Positions 25,653 to 35,200 of a stretch of 64,000 bases of DNA are shown here, one piece after another; position 1 is the stretch's first letter; the number at the start of each line of letters is the position of its first letter. The position numbers were made by a program, and so were the translations under genes. The notes beneath the pieces are model-generated. The model was not told the DNA's origin, ran no database searches, and saw nothing but the letters and a program-made list of their open reading frames with translations. This stretch comes from Chitinophaga arvensicola (lineage in GTDB: Bacteria > Bacteroidota > Bacteroidia > Chitinophagales > Chitinophagaceae), in the NCBI RefSeq assembly GCF_900110835.1, contig NZ_FOJG01000002.1, positions 2,572,556 to 2,636,555 on the forward strand, given 5' to 3'.

Positions 25653-26737
25653 GGTTTGATCTTAAAATAAGCCACAAGCCAGCCGGTTACTTCACTATAA
25701 CTGCGGATACCCTTATCCTGTTTATTGGCTTTGAGGTACCGGTCGTATAGCACGGAGGAGTAATCTTCCACTTTCCCTGTATAGGGTTCATAGAAATCGA
25801 TGATGGCTTTATAATCTGCTTTCACACCAGGGACGGCCCTTTTCCAGATATTGTGGGCGAGGGTAGAATCGCGGCGGGCGAGCTGACGCACGCTATACAG
25901 GAACATATCAAAATTGGCGGCATAACGGAAATGGCTATCCGGGATGCTGGTAGCGGCCAGGTAACCTACAAAGTTTGCTTCTTCTTCCGGTGCATATCCG
26001 ATCTGGTGTGCAATTTCATGACAGGATACGAATGGCAGGATCACATCGGGCACGGTGGTATTTACCTGTGCTTCGTTGGTAAATGGGTTGAGATAGCCTG
26101 TTACACCGGGATAGTTGAGCCAGTGGCCAAACATGGCAGGTTTTACACTGGGAGCGCGGTAACGCAGGGCAGGCCAGGTTCTGGCAGCAGCCTCGTAGGC
26201 TGCGATGGCCTTTTCGAACACGGGTTTACCACTGGTATCTGTTTTCATGGTACCGATGGTGTCGCCGGTGTTGGCCTTTTCCTGGTTCACCAGTTGCAGT
26301 AAGGTATCCGACAACTGATAGAGCTGTTGCGTATTATATGGCCCTGTAACGAGGTGTGTATCGTAGGTGAGCGAGTTGCGTTCGTAGTTGAAGCCCCAGA
26401 GGACGAGGAAGGCCAGGTAAGCGCTGAGCAGGAAGCTGATACCGCTTAAAACCTGGAGGCCGAGGGCTTCCCAGGCTCCCCGGAAGAGTTTATAACATAG
26501 TTTTAACAAATAAAGTATTCCTCCGATAATCCAGGCAGTATATATTACATCGCCAATGCTAAATGGTACTATACCTGTTACTTGTCTGAACGCCACACTA
26601 CTCCACTCATACCACCTATGAAAGTAGAAATCACTGAAGCGGTTACTCCAGGCGAAAAATCCTTTCAACAACAGTATAGCCGTAAGTGTTAGTACAATAC
26701 GGACAATTTTCTTTTTAATCCTGACTCTTGTCTCCAT
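25649..26737 (-). CDS. DUF3810 membrane protein with zincin motif
   Basis: 362-residue integral membrane protein with three N-terminal hydrophobic segments (IVRIVLTLTAILLLKGFFAW, VIYTAWIIGGILYLL, GISFLLSAYLAFLVLWG). A soluble C-terminal domain follows. The DUF3810 family matches throughout. In the soluble part FVSCHEIAHQIGY carries HExxH, and EEEANFVGYLA about 12 residues later offers a third ligand, the layout of gluzincin metallopeptidases. Peptidase activity is an inference. It ends overlapping the arginase gene and starts three bases from the divergent fructosamine kinase frame. Confidence 0.88.
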   Translation of the reverse strand: METRVRIKKKIVRIVLTLTAILLLKGFFAWSNRFSDFYFHRWYEWSSVAFRQVTGIVPFSIGDVIYTAWIIGGILYLLKLCYKLFRGAWEALGLQVLSGISFLLSAYLAFLVLWGFNYERNSLTYDTHLVTGPYNTQQLYQLSDTLLQLVNQEKANTGDTIGTMKTDTSGKPVFEKAIAAYEAAARTWPALRYRAPSVKPAMFGHWLNYPGVTGYLNPFTNEAQVNTTVPDVILPFVSCHEIAHQIGYAPEEEANFVGYLAATSIPDSHFRYAANFDMFLYSVRQLARRDSTLAHNIWKRAVPGVKADYKAIIDFYEPYTGKVEDYSSVLYDRYLKANKQDKGIRSYSEVTGWLVAYFKIKP

Positions 26738-26752
26738 ATAATGTGGCGGAAC

Positions 26753-27631
26753 ATGATAGATGAAATTCTACAAAAACAGTTAAGCGTTGCACTTTCCGAA
26801 CATTTGAAAGTAAAAATACATATTAATGATGCAAAAAGCGTGCATGGTGGCGATATTAACGAATCTTTTCGTATAGCCACCAACGAAGGGTATTTTTTTA
26901 TCAAGATGAATGATGCCCGGAAGTATCCGGATATGTTTGCGCAGGAGTATGCTGGGTTGCAGGAACTGCAGGGGGCCGGGGCGTTGCGTACGCCGAAGCC
27001 GCTGGGTTACGGGAGTGTGAACGGGAAGGCTTACCTGTTGCAGGAATTCCTGACGAAGGGGCAGGCGGTAACCGATTTCTGGGATGACTTTGCGGTGTCG
27101 CTGGCGAAGCAGCACCGGGTAACGCGGCCCCATTTTGGGTATCCGGGCCCCAATTATGTGGGAAGTTTAAAGCAATATAATACGCCTTATAGCAGCTGGA
27201 CGGTATTTTATGCGTTCAACCGTTTATTGCCGTTGATCCGGATGGCTTATGACCAGCAATTGGTGGATCAGCAGATGGTGCAGCAGGTAGAGCGGTTGTG
27301 CCGGCAGTTGCCGCAATTGTTCCCGGTGGAGGCGCCGGCGTTGTTACACGGAGATCTGTGGTCGGGTAATTTTATGGTGGGGAGCAACGGGAAGGCCTGT
27401 ATTTTTGACCCGGCGGTGTATTATGGACATCGGGAGATGGATCTTGCCATGACGCGGCTCTTCGGTGGATTTGACACACGTTTTTACTACGCATACCAGG
27501 CGGCCTATCCCTTGTCGCCGGGGTGGCAACAGCGGATAGGCATCTGCCAGTTATATCCGTTGATGGTGCATTATATTTTGTTCGGGGGTAATTACTACAA
27601 CAGTATCCGGGAGGTATTACAATCTTATTGA
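26753..27631 (+). CDS. fructosamine kinase family protein
   Basis: 292-residue APH/ChoK-like kinase of the FN3K family, which phosphorylates ketosamines on glycated proteins or small sugar amines so that they decompose. The phosphate loop and lysine region is VHGGDINESFRIATNEGYFFIKMN. The catalytic loop ALLHGDLWSGNFM supplies the Asp, and CIFDPAVYYGHREMDLA is the metal-binding DPA-Y-HRE motif. Both 26741 and 26753 are in-frame ATG codons; 26753 follows GGCGGA and gives the usual N-terminus. The divergent DUF3810 gene starts only a few bases away, so promoters must overlap both genes' starts. Confidence 0.92.
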   Translation: MIDEILQKQLSVALSEHLKVKIHINDAKSVHGGDINESFRIATNEGYFFIKMNDARKYPDMFAQEYAGLQELQGAGALRTPKPLGYGSVNGKAYLLQEFLTKGQAVTDFWDDFAVSLAKQHRVTRPHFGYPGPNYVGSLKQYNTPYSSWTVFYAFNRLLPLIRMAYDQQLVDQQMVQQVERLCRQLPQLFPVEAPALLHGDLWSGNFMVGSNGKACIFDPAVYYGHREMDLAMTRLFGGFDTRFYYAYQAAYPLSPGWQQRIGICQLYPLMVHYILFGGNYYNSIREVLQSY

Positions 27632-30052
27632 TTATTCGCTGGGTGTATCAATAAAATCACGCATTTTGCCATATTCTTCTTCCACGAGGGGATAAAACTT
27701 ATTTACGTCTTCCTTAATTTCATTAAAAAGCCGGGTAATATCGGTGGCATAGGTTTCCTGGTTGATCCGGAGGTAGTTTTCCAGTTCCTGCATTTTGGCG
27801 CTGATCCAGGTAAGGCCTACCATGGCAAAATTTGGTTTGAGTTTGTGTACCTGGAATTTCATGTCTTCCCATTTCTGGTTATCGACCATTCCCTGTAGCT
27901 TGACTATTTCATCCCGGATAGTTCTGATAAAAATTTCAAATAGGTCTGCGGCATAGGAAATATTACTCTCATAGAGGTCTGTGAGATATTTGACATCCAA
28001 ATCGTTGTTAAACTCAAATCCGCTAAGGTTCTGCACTTCTTCCATTATTAGTTCTGTTTCGTCTTCGTTGAGATATTTATTAAAAATCTGTAGTAACTGA
28101 TCCGGTGTATAGGGTTTGGTCAGTATATCTGTTATTCCTGCGGCTCTGGCCATTGTAGCGGTACTTTCCATGGCCACGGCGGTGGTGGCGATAACGGGAG
28201 TTGCTACATTGGGTTGATCTTCATCGGCCCTGATCTTCTGGGCGAGTTCCAGGCCGTTCATGCCCGGAATGCGGATATCCATGAGGATCAGGTCATATTG
28301 TCTTGCTTCGAGGAACCAGGTAGCATCAGGACCGTTGGTAGCCAGCTGGTAATTGATTTTATATTTTTCCAGCAGGCTCATGATGTATCTGAGGTTCATC
28401 GGGTTATCTTCTACTACCAGTACTCTTGCGTCTTCAAAGGATCTTTGCAGCAGTTTCCTGCTTAGTTTACCTGCCTGTGTGGTGAGTGGGCGGCGGCTGT
28501 CGAGGAAGGGAATATTAAAGCTAAAGCAGGTATTGAACCCGGTCCGTTCTTCCACGGTGATGTTTCCGCCCTGGATTTCCACCAATTGTTTTACGATGGC
28601 GAGGCCAAGGCCGGTGCCGCCATATTTTTCGCGGATATCTCCTTCTGCCTGTTTATAGTTTTTAAAGATCAGTTCCAGTTTATCTTTTTTGATGCCGATA
28701 CCGGTATCGCAGACGAGGAAGCGAATCCAGAGTTTATTATCCTGCCAGCTTTCCTGGGTGGCAGTGATAGCAATTTCACCATCGTTGGTGAACTTCTCTG
28801 CATTTCCTAACAAATTGATTAGTATTTGGTTCAGTAACACATCGTCGCCGATCAGCCATGTATTGAGGCTGGGGTCCAGTTCGGCGGTTATTTTAACCGG
28901 CCGGCGGCCTAGTTTGTGTTCAAAAGTGTTCCGTAAAGACTGTATCAGTTCGCGGAGGTTGAATTCGCGTTGGTTAACCTGAACTTCCCGGGCTTCTATC
29001 CTGGAAATATCGAGAATATCACTGACAATGCCCAGCAGTATGGCGGAAGAGTTTTTGAGAATGTCTACATATTCCTGTTGTTGCGGGTCCAGGCGGGTTT
29101 CTTCGAGCAGGTGGGCCATCCCCACAATCGCGTTGAGGGGTGTTCTTATTTCATGGCTCATGCTGGCGAGGAAATCTTTCTGGGCGCGCTGGGCTTCTTC
29201 TGCCTGGCGGCGGGCGAGTTCCAGGTCTTGCTGGAGCTTTTTCTGGTGGGTGATATCCATGTGGATACCTGCGCCACCGGTGATGTTGCCGTGCCGGTCG
29301 TAGATATTGGCGGAGCTGGCGAGGATCCATCGGTTGGAGCCGTCTTTCAGCTTTATTTCCATGTCATAAACGAGGGGTACGTTTTCATCGAGGCGTTTCC
29401 TGCGGAGCGCCCGGGCGAAGGCGCGGTTATTTTCCGGTACAAATATATCGGTGATGTTTTTCCCGATGAGTTCCTCCTCGTTGTACCCGGAAAGGCGGCA
29501 AAAGCTTTCGTATACGCGGGTAATGTTACCATTGACATCGGTTTCGCACATAGCGGCATTGAGGTTATTGAGGATGACCCTGAATTTTTCCTCATTGCGT
29601 TTTATTTCTTCCTGCACATGGTGGCGGCGGGTAATATCGATGGCCTGCCAGATGGCGCCGCTGAATGTTTCGCCATTGAAAATGGGGAGGTAATTGATTT
29701 CCCAGGTTTGCCCGTTGATGAAAGGTACTTCCCAGCCGAACCAGGGTTTCTTTTCCTTGCGGAGGGCTTTCATTTTGGCTTCCAGGGGGAAGTTGGGTTC
29801 CACCATAGGTTTAAAGTAGCGGATCAGTTCAGTATAGGAATAGTGGAGGGGGGTATGATGGTTCATATACTGGCTGAAGATGTCGTTTACCCAGATGCAG
29901 CGGTGCTTTTCATTGGTGACCAATAAACCGGCGCTGGTATTGTTAAGCCAGGCAGTTATGGGCAGGGAAAAGATATCCGGGGCTCCGTTTAACGGCATGC
30001 CGGTACTATCAGTAGCAGTTATTTTCTTACTGTTTTTTCCTGTGGCCTTCAT
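27632..30052 (-). CDS. soluble PAS-PAS hybrid histidine kinase with REC and HPt
   Basis: 806-residue signalling protein without membrane helices. Order: PAS (about 30-140), PAS-PAC (150-275), coiled linker, HisKA with phospho-His300 in ASMSHEIRTPLNAI, HATPase (about 400-515; GNAEKFTNDGE, DTGIGI, GGTGLGLAI), receiver with phospho-Asp592 in LILMDIRIPGMNG, and a C-terminal histidine-phosphotransfer domain with His737 in QVHKLKPNFAMVGL. All phosphorelay steps are in one chain, as in BarA/ArcB-type kinases. No response regulator with an output domain is adjacent. Stop codons touch those of the convergent fructosamine kinase gene. Signal unknown. Confidence 0.95.
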   Translation of the reverse strand: MKATGKNSKKITATDSTGMPLNGAPDIFSLPITAWLNNTSAGLLVTNEKHRCIWVNDIFSQYMNHHTPLHYSYTELIRYFKPMVEPNFPLEAKMKALRKEKKPWFGWEVPFINGQTWEINYLPIFNGETFSGAIWQAIDITRRHHVQEEIKRNEEKFRVILNNLNAAMCETDVNGNITRVYESFCRLSGYNEEELIGKNITDIFVPENNRAFARALRRKRLDENVPLVYDMEIKLKDGSNRWILASSANIYDRHGNITGGAGIHMDITHQKKLQQDLELARRQAEEAQRAQKDFLASMSHEIRTPLNAIVGMAHLLEETRLDPQQQEYVDILKNSSAILLGIVSDILDISRIEAREVQVNQREFNLRELIQSLRNTFEHKLGRRPVKITAELDPSLNTWLIGDDVLLNQILINLLGNAEKFTNDGEIAITATQESWQDNKLWIRFLVCDTGIGIKKDKLELIFKNYKQAEGDIREKYGGTGLGLAIVKQLVEIQGGNITVEERTGFNTCFSFNIPFLDSRRPLTTQAGKLSRKLLQRSFEDARVLVVEDNPMNLRYIMSLLEKYKINYQLATNGPDATWFLEARQYDLILMDIRIPGMNGLELAQKIRADEDQPNVATPVIATTAVAMESTATMARAAGITDILTKPYTPDQLLQIFNKYLNEDETELIMEEVQNLSGFEFNNDLDVKYLTDLYESNISYAADLFEIFIRTIRDEIVKLQGMVDNQKWEDMKFQVHKLKPNFAMVGLTWISAKMQELENYLRINQETYATDITRLFNEIKEDVNKFYPLVEEEYGKMRDFIDTPSE

Positions 30053-30244
30053 CTTTATTTGATGGAATGGGGACTACGGGTTTTCAAGTTAAATAGATGA
30101 ATTGTGAAAAACAGGTATAAGATAAGGCCGAATTTCTTACCTTTGCGCCTCACGCCTGATGATCACACATCAATATGGCTGATATTTTATGATATAAATA
30201 TATATATAAATAAGATATCGTTAGTGAACAAATTTATGAAATTT

Positions 30245-30273
30245 TTGCAATTGCAAATATTTAATTACCTTTG
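30245..30273 (+). promoter_or_regulatory. promoter of the DUF177-rpmF-plsX operon
   Basis: TTG (30245-30247), 18 bases, then TACCTTTG (30266-30273): an exact Bacteroidota promoter pattern, 27 bases before the ATG at 30301. A second TACCTTTG at 30138-30145 lacks an upstream TTG. Confidence 0.8.
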
Positions 30274-30300
30274 CATCCCTCTAAAAGTGAGGATATTGAT

Positions 30301-30843
30301 ATGAAACCACTCCGCGAATTTGATATAGCCTTTGTAGGGTTAAACCCAGGGGAACATTCATTTCATTATGCTATCGGAGAGCGTTTCTTTGATAATTTTG
30401 AAGAGCCGAGAGATTTCAGTGATTGTGCGGTGAGTGTGAATCTCACATTGGACAAGAAGAGTAACTTCTTTTTACTGAAATTTGCAATAGGTGGTAAGGT
30501 AACTGTTACCTGCGACCGGTGTGGAGAGCCCTTTGAGATGCAGCTATGGGATGATTTCAACCAGATAGTGAAGCTGGTAGAAAATCCGGAAGAGCTGGCA
30601 AGTGGAGAAGAAGATCCGGATGTATCGTATATATTGAAGACAGAAAGCCACCTGAATGTGGCAGAATTTATATACGAGTTTATCCATCTGAGCATTCCAA
30701 TGCAACGTATACATCCTGACAATGCCGATGGCAAAAGCGGTTGTAATCCGAAAGTGATTGAAATGCTGGAGCAAATGAACCAGCAGGCAAAAGAAAACGA
30801 TAACCCAATCTGGAAAGGATTGGATAAATTTAAGGACAATTAA
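30301..30843 (+). CDS. DUF177 (YceD-like) protein
   Basis: 180-residue protein with the DUF177 pattern: LREFDIAFVGLNPGEHSF at the start, VTCDRCGEPFEMQLWDDFN in the middle with a CxxC pair, and a second Cys near GKSGCNPKVIEML, suggesting zinc binding. Related proteins in plants and bacteria (YceD, plant DUF177A) are linked to 23S rRNA accumulation. The start is the ATG at 30301, not the one ten codons upstream. It is followed after 12 bases by rpmF, the almost universal order yceD-rpmF-plsX. Confidence 0.88.
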   Translation: MKPLREFDIAFVGLNPGEHSFHYAIGERFFDNFEEPRDFSDCAVSVNLTLDKKSNFFLLKFAIGGKVTVTCDRCGEPFEMQLWDDFNQIVKLVENPEELASGEEDPDVSYILKTESHLNVAEFIYEFIHLSIPMQRIHPDNADGKSGCNPKVIEMLEQMNQQAKENDNPIWKGLDKFKDN

Positions 30844-30855
30844 AAATTAAATAAA

Positions 30856-31050
30856 ATGCCAAATCCTAAACGCAGACATTCTCAGCAAAGATCAGCAAAG
30901 AGAAGAACGCATTATAAGGCGGTAGCGGATACATTAAGCACTGACAGCGCAACCGGTGAAGTGCACCTGAGACACCGTGCTCATTGGGTGGAAAACAAAC
31001 TGTACTACAGAGGAAAGGTAGTGTTGGAAAAACAGAGCGCAGCTAAATAA
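30856..31050 (+). CDS. rpmF: 50S ribosomal protein L32
   Basis: 64-residue basic ribosomal protein with the conserved start MPNPKRRHSQQRSAKRRTHYKA and the LRHRAHWVENKLYYRGKVV core. The usual CxxC zinc-finger pairs of L32 are absent, as expected for the zinc-free form. It lies between the DUF177 gene and plsX and links ribosome and lipid gene expression. Confidence 0.97.
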   Translation: MPNPKRRHSQQRSAKRRTHYKAVADTLSTDSATGEVHLRHRAHWVENKLYYRGKVVLEKQSAAK

Positions 31051-31098
31051 TTATTTTACTATTTTTACCCGAGCTAACAAGAACAAACCTTGAGTTAC

Positions 31099-32061
31099 AT
31101 GAGAATCGGGCTTGATATGATGGGTGGCGATTTTGCCCCCACAGAAGCAGTAAAAGGAGTAAAACTATATTTAGACACTGTTGCATCTGATGTGCACCTG
31201 GTATTAATTGGAGACGAGCAACAGTTAGCTCCTTTAATAGCTGAGGCACAGCTGGACCAATCAAAATATTCAGTTGTTCATTCATCCCAGGTAATCGGGA
31301 TGGATGAACACCCTACTAAGGCACTGAAAGAGAAGCCACAATCCTCCATCTCTATCGGTTTTCATTTATTGAAAAATGAGAAAATAGATGCTTTCATCAG
31401 CGCAGGTAATACCGGCGCCATGATGGTGGGCACCTATTATTCCATTAAAGCCATAGAAGGAGTGCAACGTCCTACTATATCTACTCTGGTACCCCGTGAA
31501 AACGGTACGTACGGCCTCTTGCTTGACGTAGGTATCAACGCCGACTGCAAACCTGAAAACCTGGCACAATTTGCCCTTCTCGGATCCCTCTATTCCAAAC
31601 ATATCCTCGGGGTTCCTGACCCTAAGGTGGGTTTACTGAATATCGGCGAGGAAGAAGGCAAAGGCAACCTGCTTGCGCAGGCAACTTACCCGCTGTTAAA
31701 AGAAAGCAAACAAATCAATTTCGTCGGCAACATTGAAGGTAGAGATATCCTCTCTGAAAAAGCAGATGTTATTGTATGTGAAGGCTTTACCGGCAACATC
31801 GTTCTTAAGATGGCCGAATCATTCCATGAAATCGCATTAAGACGCAATATTCAGGATGATTACATGAAGAAATTTGATTCAGAATCATATGGCGGTACTC
31901 CCGTTTTAGGCGTTTCCAAACCAGTTATTATTGGTCATGGTATTTCCAAAGGAACAGCGTTTAAAAATATGATACAGCTATCCCAACAAATGATCGAAAG
32001 CAAACTGCTGGAGAAAATTAAAGAGAGTTTTGTAGTTGTAGCGAAGGATGCTCAGCAGTAA
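31099..32061 (+). CDS. plsX: phosphate acyltransferase PlsX
   Basis: 320-residue enzyme that converts acyl-ACP and phosphate to acyl-phosphate for PlsY, the first committed step of phospholipid synthesis. Signatures are IGLDMMGGDFAP at the N-terminus, FISAGNTGAMMVGTYY, LLDVGINADCKPENLAQFA, NIGEEEGKGN and VCEGFTGNIVLKM. The TTG nine bases earlier is in frame, but the ATG at 31099 gives the standard N-terminus. It is last in the operon, with a terminator 22 bases after the stop. fabH, often next, is absent. Confidence 0.97.
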   Translation: MRIGLDMMGGDFAPTEAVKGVKLYLDTVASDVHLVLIGDEQQLAPLIAEAQLDQSKYSVVHSSQVIGMDEHPTKALKEKPQSSISIGFHLLKNEKIDAFISAGNTGAMMVGTYYSIKAIEGVQRPTISTLVPRENGTYGLLLDVGINADCKPENLAQFALLGSLYSKHILGVPDPKVGLLNIGEEEGKGNLLAQATYPLLKESKQINFVGNIEGRDILSEKADVIVCEGFTGNIVLKMAESFHEIALRRNIQDDYMKKFDSESYGGTPVLGVSKPVIIGHGISKGTAFKNMIQLSQQMIESKLLEKIKESFVVVAKDAQQ

Positions 32062-32082
32062 ACGCCGAAAAAATTTTTAAAG

Positions 32083-32111
32083 AACCGCTTCTGAAAGGAA
32101 GCGGTTTTTTT
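32083..32111 (+). terminator. Rho-independent terminator after plsX
   Basis: AACCGCTT and AAGCGGTT arms enclose CTGAAAGG, followed by six T residues. Confidence 0.9.
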
Positions 32112-32218
32112 ATGCGCGGAATCCGGAAGCGGAAAGCAAATGATAACATGAGCGCCGGTGAGCAATTAGCAGGAACCGCCTGCAGTAGCTCATACCAGCG
32201 ATACTCTGTTCAAATGAA

Positions 32219-32258
32219 AATGGGCAATAACAGTATCTCAGATGCTGTTATTGCCCAT
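32219..32258. terminator. second hairpin, probably terminator of the NtrY-like kinase gene
   Basis: 15-base perfect arms AATGGGCAATAACAG (32219-32233) and CTGTTATTGCCCATT (32244-32258) with a ten-base loop lie 15 bases after the kinase stop on the minus strand. AAAA upstream gives a U tract on that strand. Confidence 0.8.
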
Positions 32259-32273
32259 TCCTATCCGGAGATA

Positions 32274-35200
32274 TTAATGTCCCTGCAGAGGTAACTTCAC
32301 ATAAAAAGTAGTGCCTTCATTCAGCTTGGTTTCAAACCAGATCTCCCCTCTCGCCTGTTCGGCAATATTCTTACACATGGCCAGTCCCAGGCCGGTGCCG
32401 GAAGATTTCGTAGTGAAATTGGGCACAAAGATGCGGGATTGCACCTCGGTAGAAATACCTTCGCCATTATCAGACACACTCACAATCACCGAACCACCGG
32501 AAATCAACTGCAGCCGCACGGTAATCTGCCCTTTCCTGTCTTCCGGAATAGCCTGGATGGCATTCAGTAACAGGTTGGTAAAGAGCCGGTTCATCTGCGT
32601 TTTATCGGCAAAGACGTAGAAGTCCTGCTGCGGCTGAATATACGTTACCTCACAGTCCTCATGTCCCTGGTACAAAGAAGTGAGGGAATACAATACTTCA
32701 TTCAGCAATACCTCTTCATTATTAGGCTCACCTATGCGGGCAAATGCGGAAAAGTCGGACGCAATATTCGAAAGGTGTTCTATCTGCTCTACCAGTGTGC
32801 CGGCTACTTTGCGCGACAACTCCTTCACATTTGGAGAGTCGCCGGCGATGGCGCGCTGCAGGTACTGGATGCTCAGTTTCATGGGCGTGAGCGGGTTCTT
32901 GATTTCATGTGCCACCTGCCGGGCCATTTCCCGCCATGCCCCTTCCCTTTCGCTCTTCGCTAAACGCACCGCACTGATTTCCAGCTTACGCACCATCTTA
33001 TTGTATTCTTTCACCAGTGCACCGATCTCATCATCTTTATCCCATTCTATTTCGTCGTTGCGCTGACCGAGATTTACATGGCGCAGCTTTTCCGTTACCA
33101 GGGAGAAGGAACGGGTGATAGAGTTCGTGATCAGCAAAGCTACCATTCCTGCAATGAGAAAAATGAAAGCATTGAAATTGATCAGGGCTACCAGGAAGTT
33201 AGATATCTGTTGATTCAGTTCTGTTTGTGTGGCAAAGTAAGGTACGTTCAGGTATGCAATTACTTCGTGTGTGTCGTGATTACGCAACGGCATATAACCG
33301 GAGAGCAACGGCATTACACCGATATACTCCGTATGAATAAACTGGATCTGCTCCAACCGGAAAAGGCTGTAATAGGCCTGTGGATCTATCTTTGTGGAGA
33401 TCAGTCCTTTGTCCGTCATCATAGGCTGGGTGGTGAGCTGCAGGTTGCCGTCGCTATCATAAATGTTGATATCGAGCGCTCTTTCATTGGCAATATCCGA
33501 CAGGGAGTTGGCCAGTTTTTTCCGCAGTTCGGAGTCGTACATATCCCCTACCTGGTCGAGGTCGCGTTGGTTCTCGAAGATCTTCTCCACATCTTTGGCT
33601 ACCTCCCGCATCGTTCTGCTCAGGCGCTCGCGGTTCTGCATTTCGGAGCGGTAGATAAAGAATTTGATGGTGGTGATACCCAGGATCAGGAAGGAGAAGA
33701 TAACGACAAAGATGATGGTACCATGAACCTTCTTGCGGATGCTGACGTTGATCAGCGTGCGCAGGTTGCTGATCCGCATCCTGGCTTTGATAAGCAGGTC
33801 GAATGCCTTGTACACTGCAATGATGAGCAGGAACAGGCAGAACATATAGGCAAACAGGGTGATAAATTCCACAAACATCCTGTTTTCCTTTACCACTATC
33901 ACCACTTTCTCCGGTGTGGCGCGGTAGATCAATTCCGAATATCCTTTGATAGATTTTACGGTCACATCTGCATTCGGCAGCTCGTGTGTATATAACCGGA
34001 TCGGGAAAGGGAAGTCGTTGTTGTTACTGACGAGAATACCTTTATCGTAAACGGCAAAGGAATAGATGCCTGCGTATTCACGGCCGGGATCACTCATATC
34101 ACCTTCTACCAGCAGTTCCGGATAGAGCCGGTCGCTGCTTACCGGTTTGGGAGCCAGTGTATACACCAGCCAACCGGTTACTTCGCCGTTGGTATTATGG
34201 AATTCCTTTTTGGCGATATAACTATAATCGTTGAAGCTCCGTTCGTAATAGTACAGATCGTTGCCCGGTACGAGCGAAGGAGAGGCTTCTGATTCAGCAA
34301 ATATCTGCCGGTTAAAAGTCAGCAGACTGATGGTATCACCGGGAAACAGGGACGTACCATTTTCATCGTAGGCATAGATACCTACTTTGAAGCGGCTCAG
34401 GTATCCCTGGAAATACCGTTGGAGCAGCAGGTCGTCGAATGCGGATTTACGGTGAACGCGGGTGCTTTTATCCTGGAAAAAATACTGGATGGTTTCATCG
34501 TGTTCAATCTTTTTGCCGATATCATTCAGGAGCATTTCGAGATAAGGATCCTTTTGCCTGGACAGGTCTTCCGCGAGCTTCTCACGGGCATACAGTTCCT
34601 TATGATTATTATAGTGTACCAGCGCCCCCGAAGTGGTAATAGTGAGCAGGAAGAGCCAGAAGAGGAACGGCACGGTGGCCATACTGCTCTCGAAGCGATC
34701 GGCCAGGAAGTCCAGCAACACAATATATATCAGCAACCAGATCACCATTGTTACCGAGAACGGGAGTTCGGGGTTATGGATGCGGAACAGCAGCCAGATA
34801 ATACCCACTGCTGCCAGCCAGATGTATTTGGTACGGTACTGAAAATTGGTGAGCTCATTCAGCAGGTAGTTGATGATCTGGGAGAAGAACAGGAAGCTGA
34901 AGGAAATAAAGCCCAGCACCATGAACCCGATGATACTGTATACGATGCTGTATTCTGTAAGACTGAACGGATTTGTAACGTCAAACGAGATCTTGGAATC
35001 TATAACAAGGCTCTGTATGAGATCTGCCAGGAACTGCTCCACGATGTAGAGGATCAGGCTGGCAACGATAATGACTACGCTCTGGGCCCATCTCTTTTTG
35101 AGAACAGGCGGATTGATGGTTTTAACGTGTTCCCGGAAGAAGAGAATCATCCAGAAAGTGAGCAGTACATTGATGAGCAGATCGCCAAGGGAATAAAAGA

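Noticed and set aside
28970..29926. 318-codon plus-strand frame inside the hybrid kinase gene
   Set aside because: Antisense to the PAS and HisKA domains; no family match.
33078..33995. 305-codon plus-strand frame inside the NtrY-like kinase gene
   Set aside because: Antisense to conserved HAMP and sensor regions; His/Gln-rich composition is typical of reverse reading.
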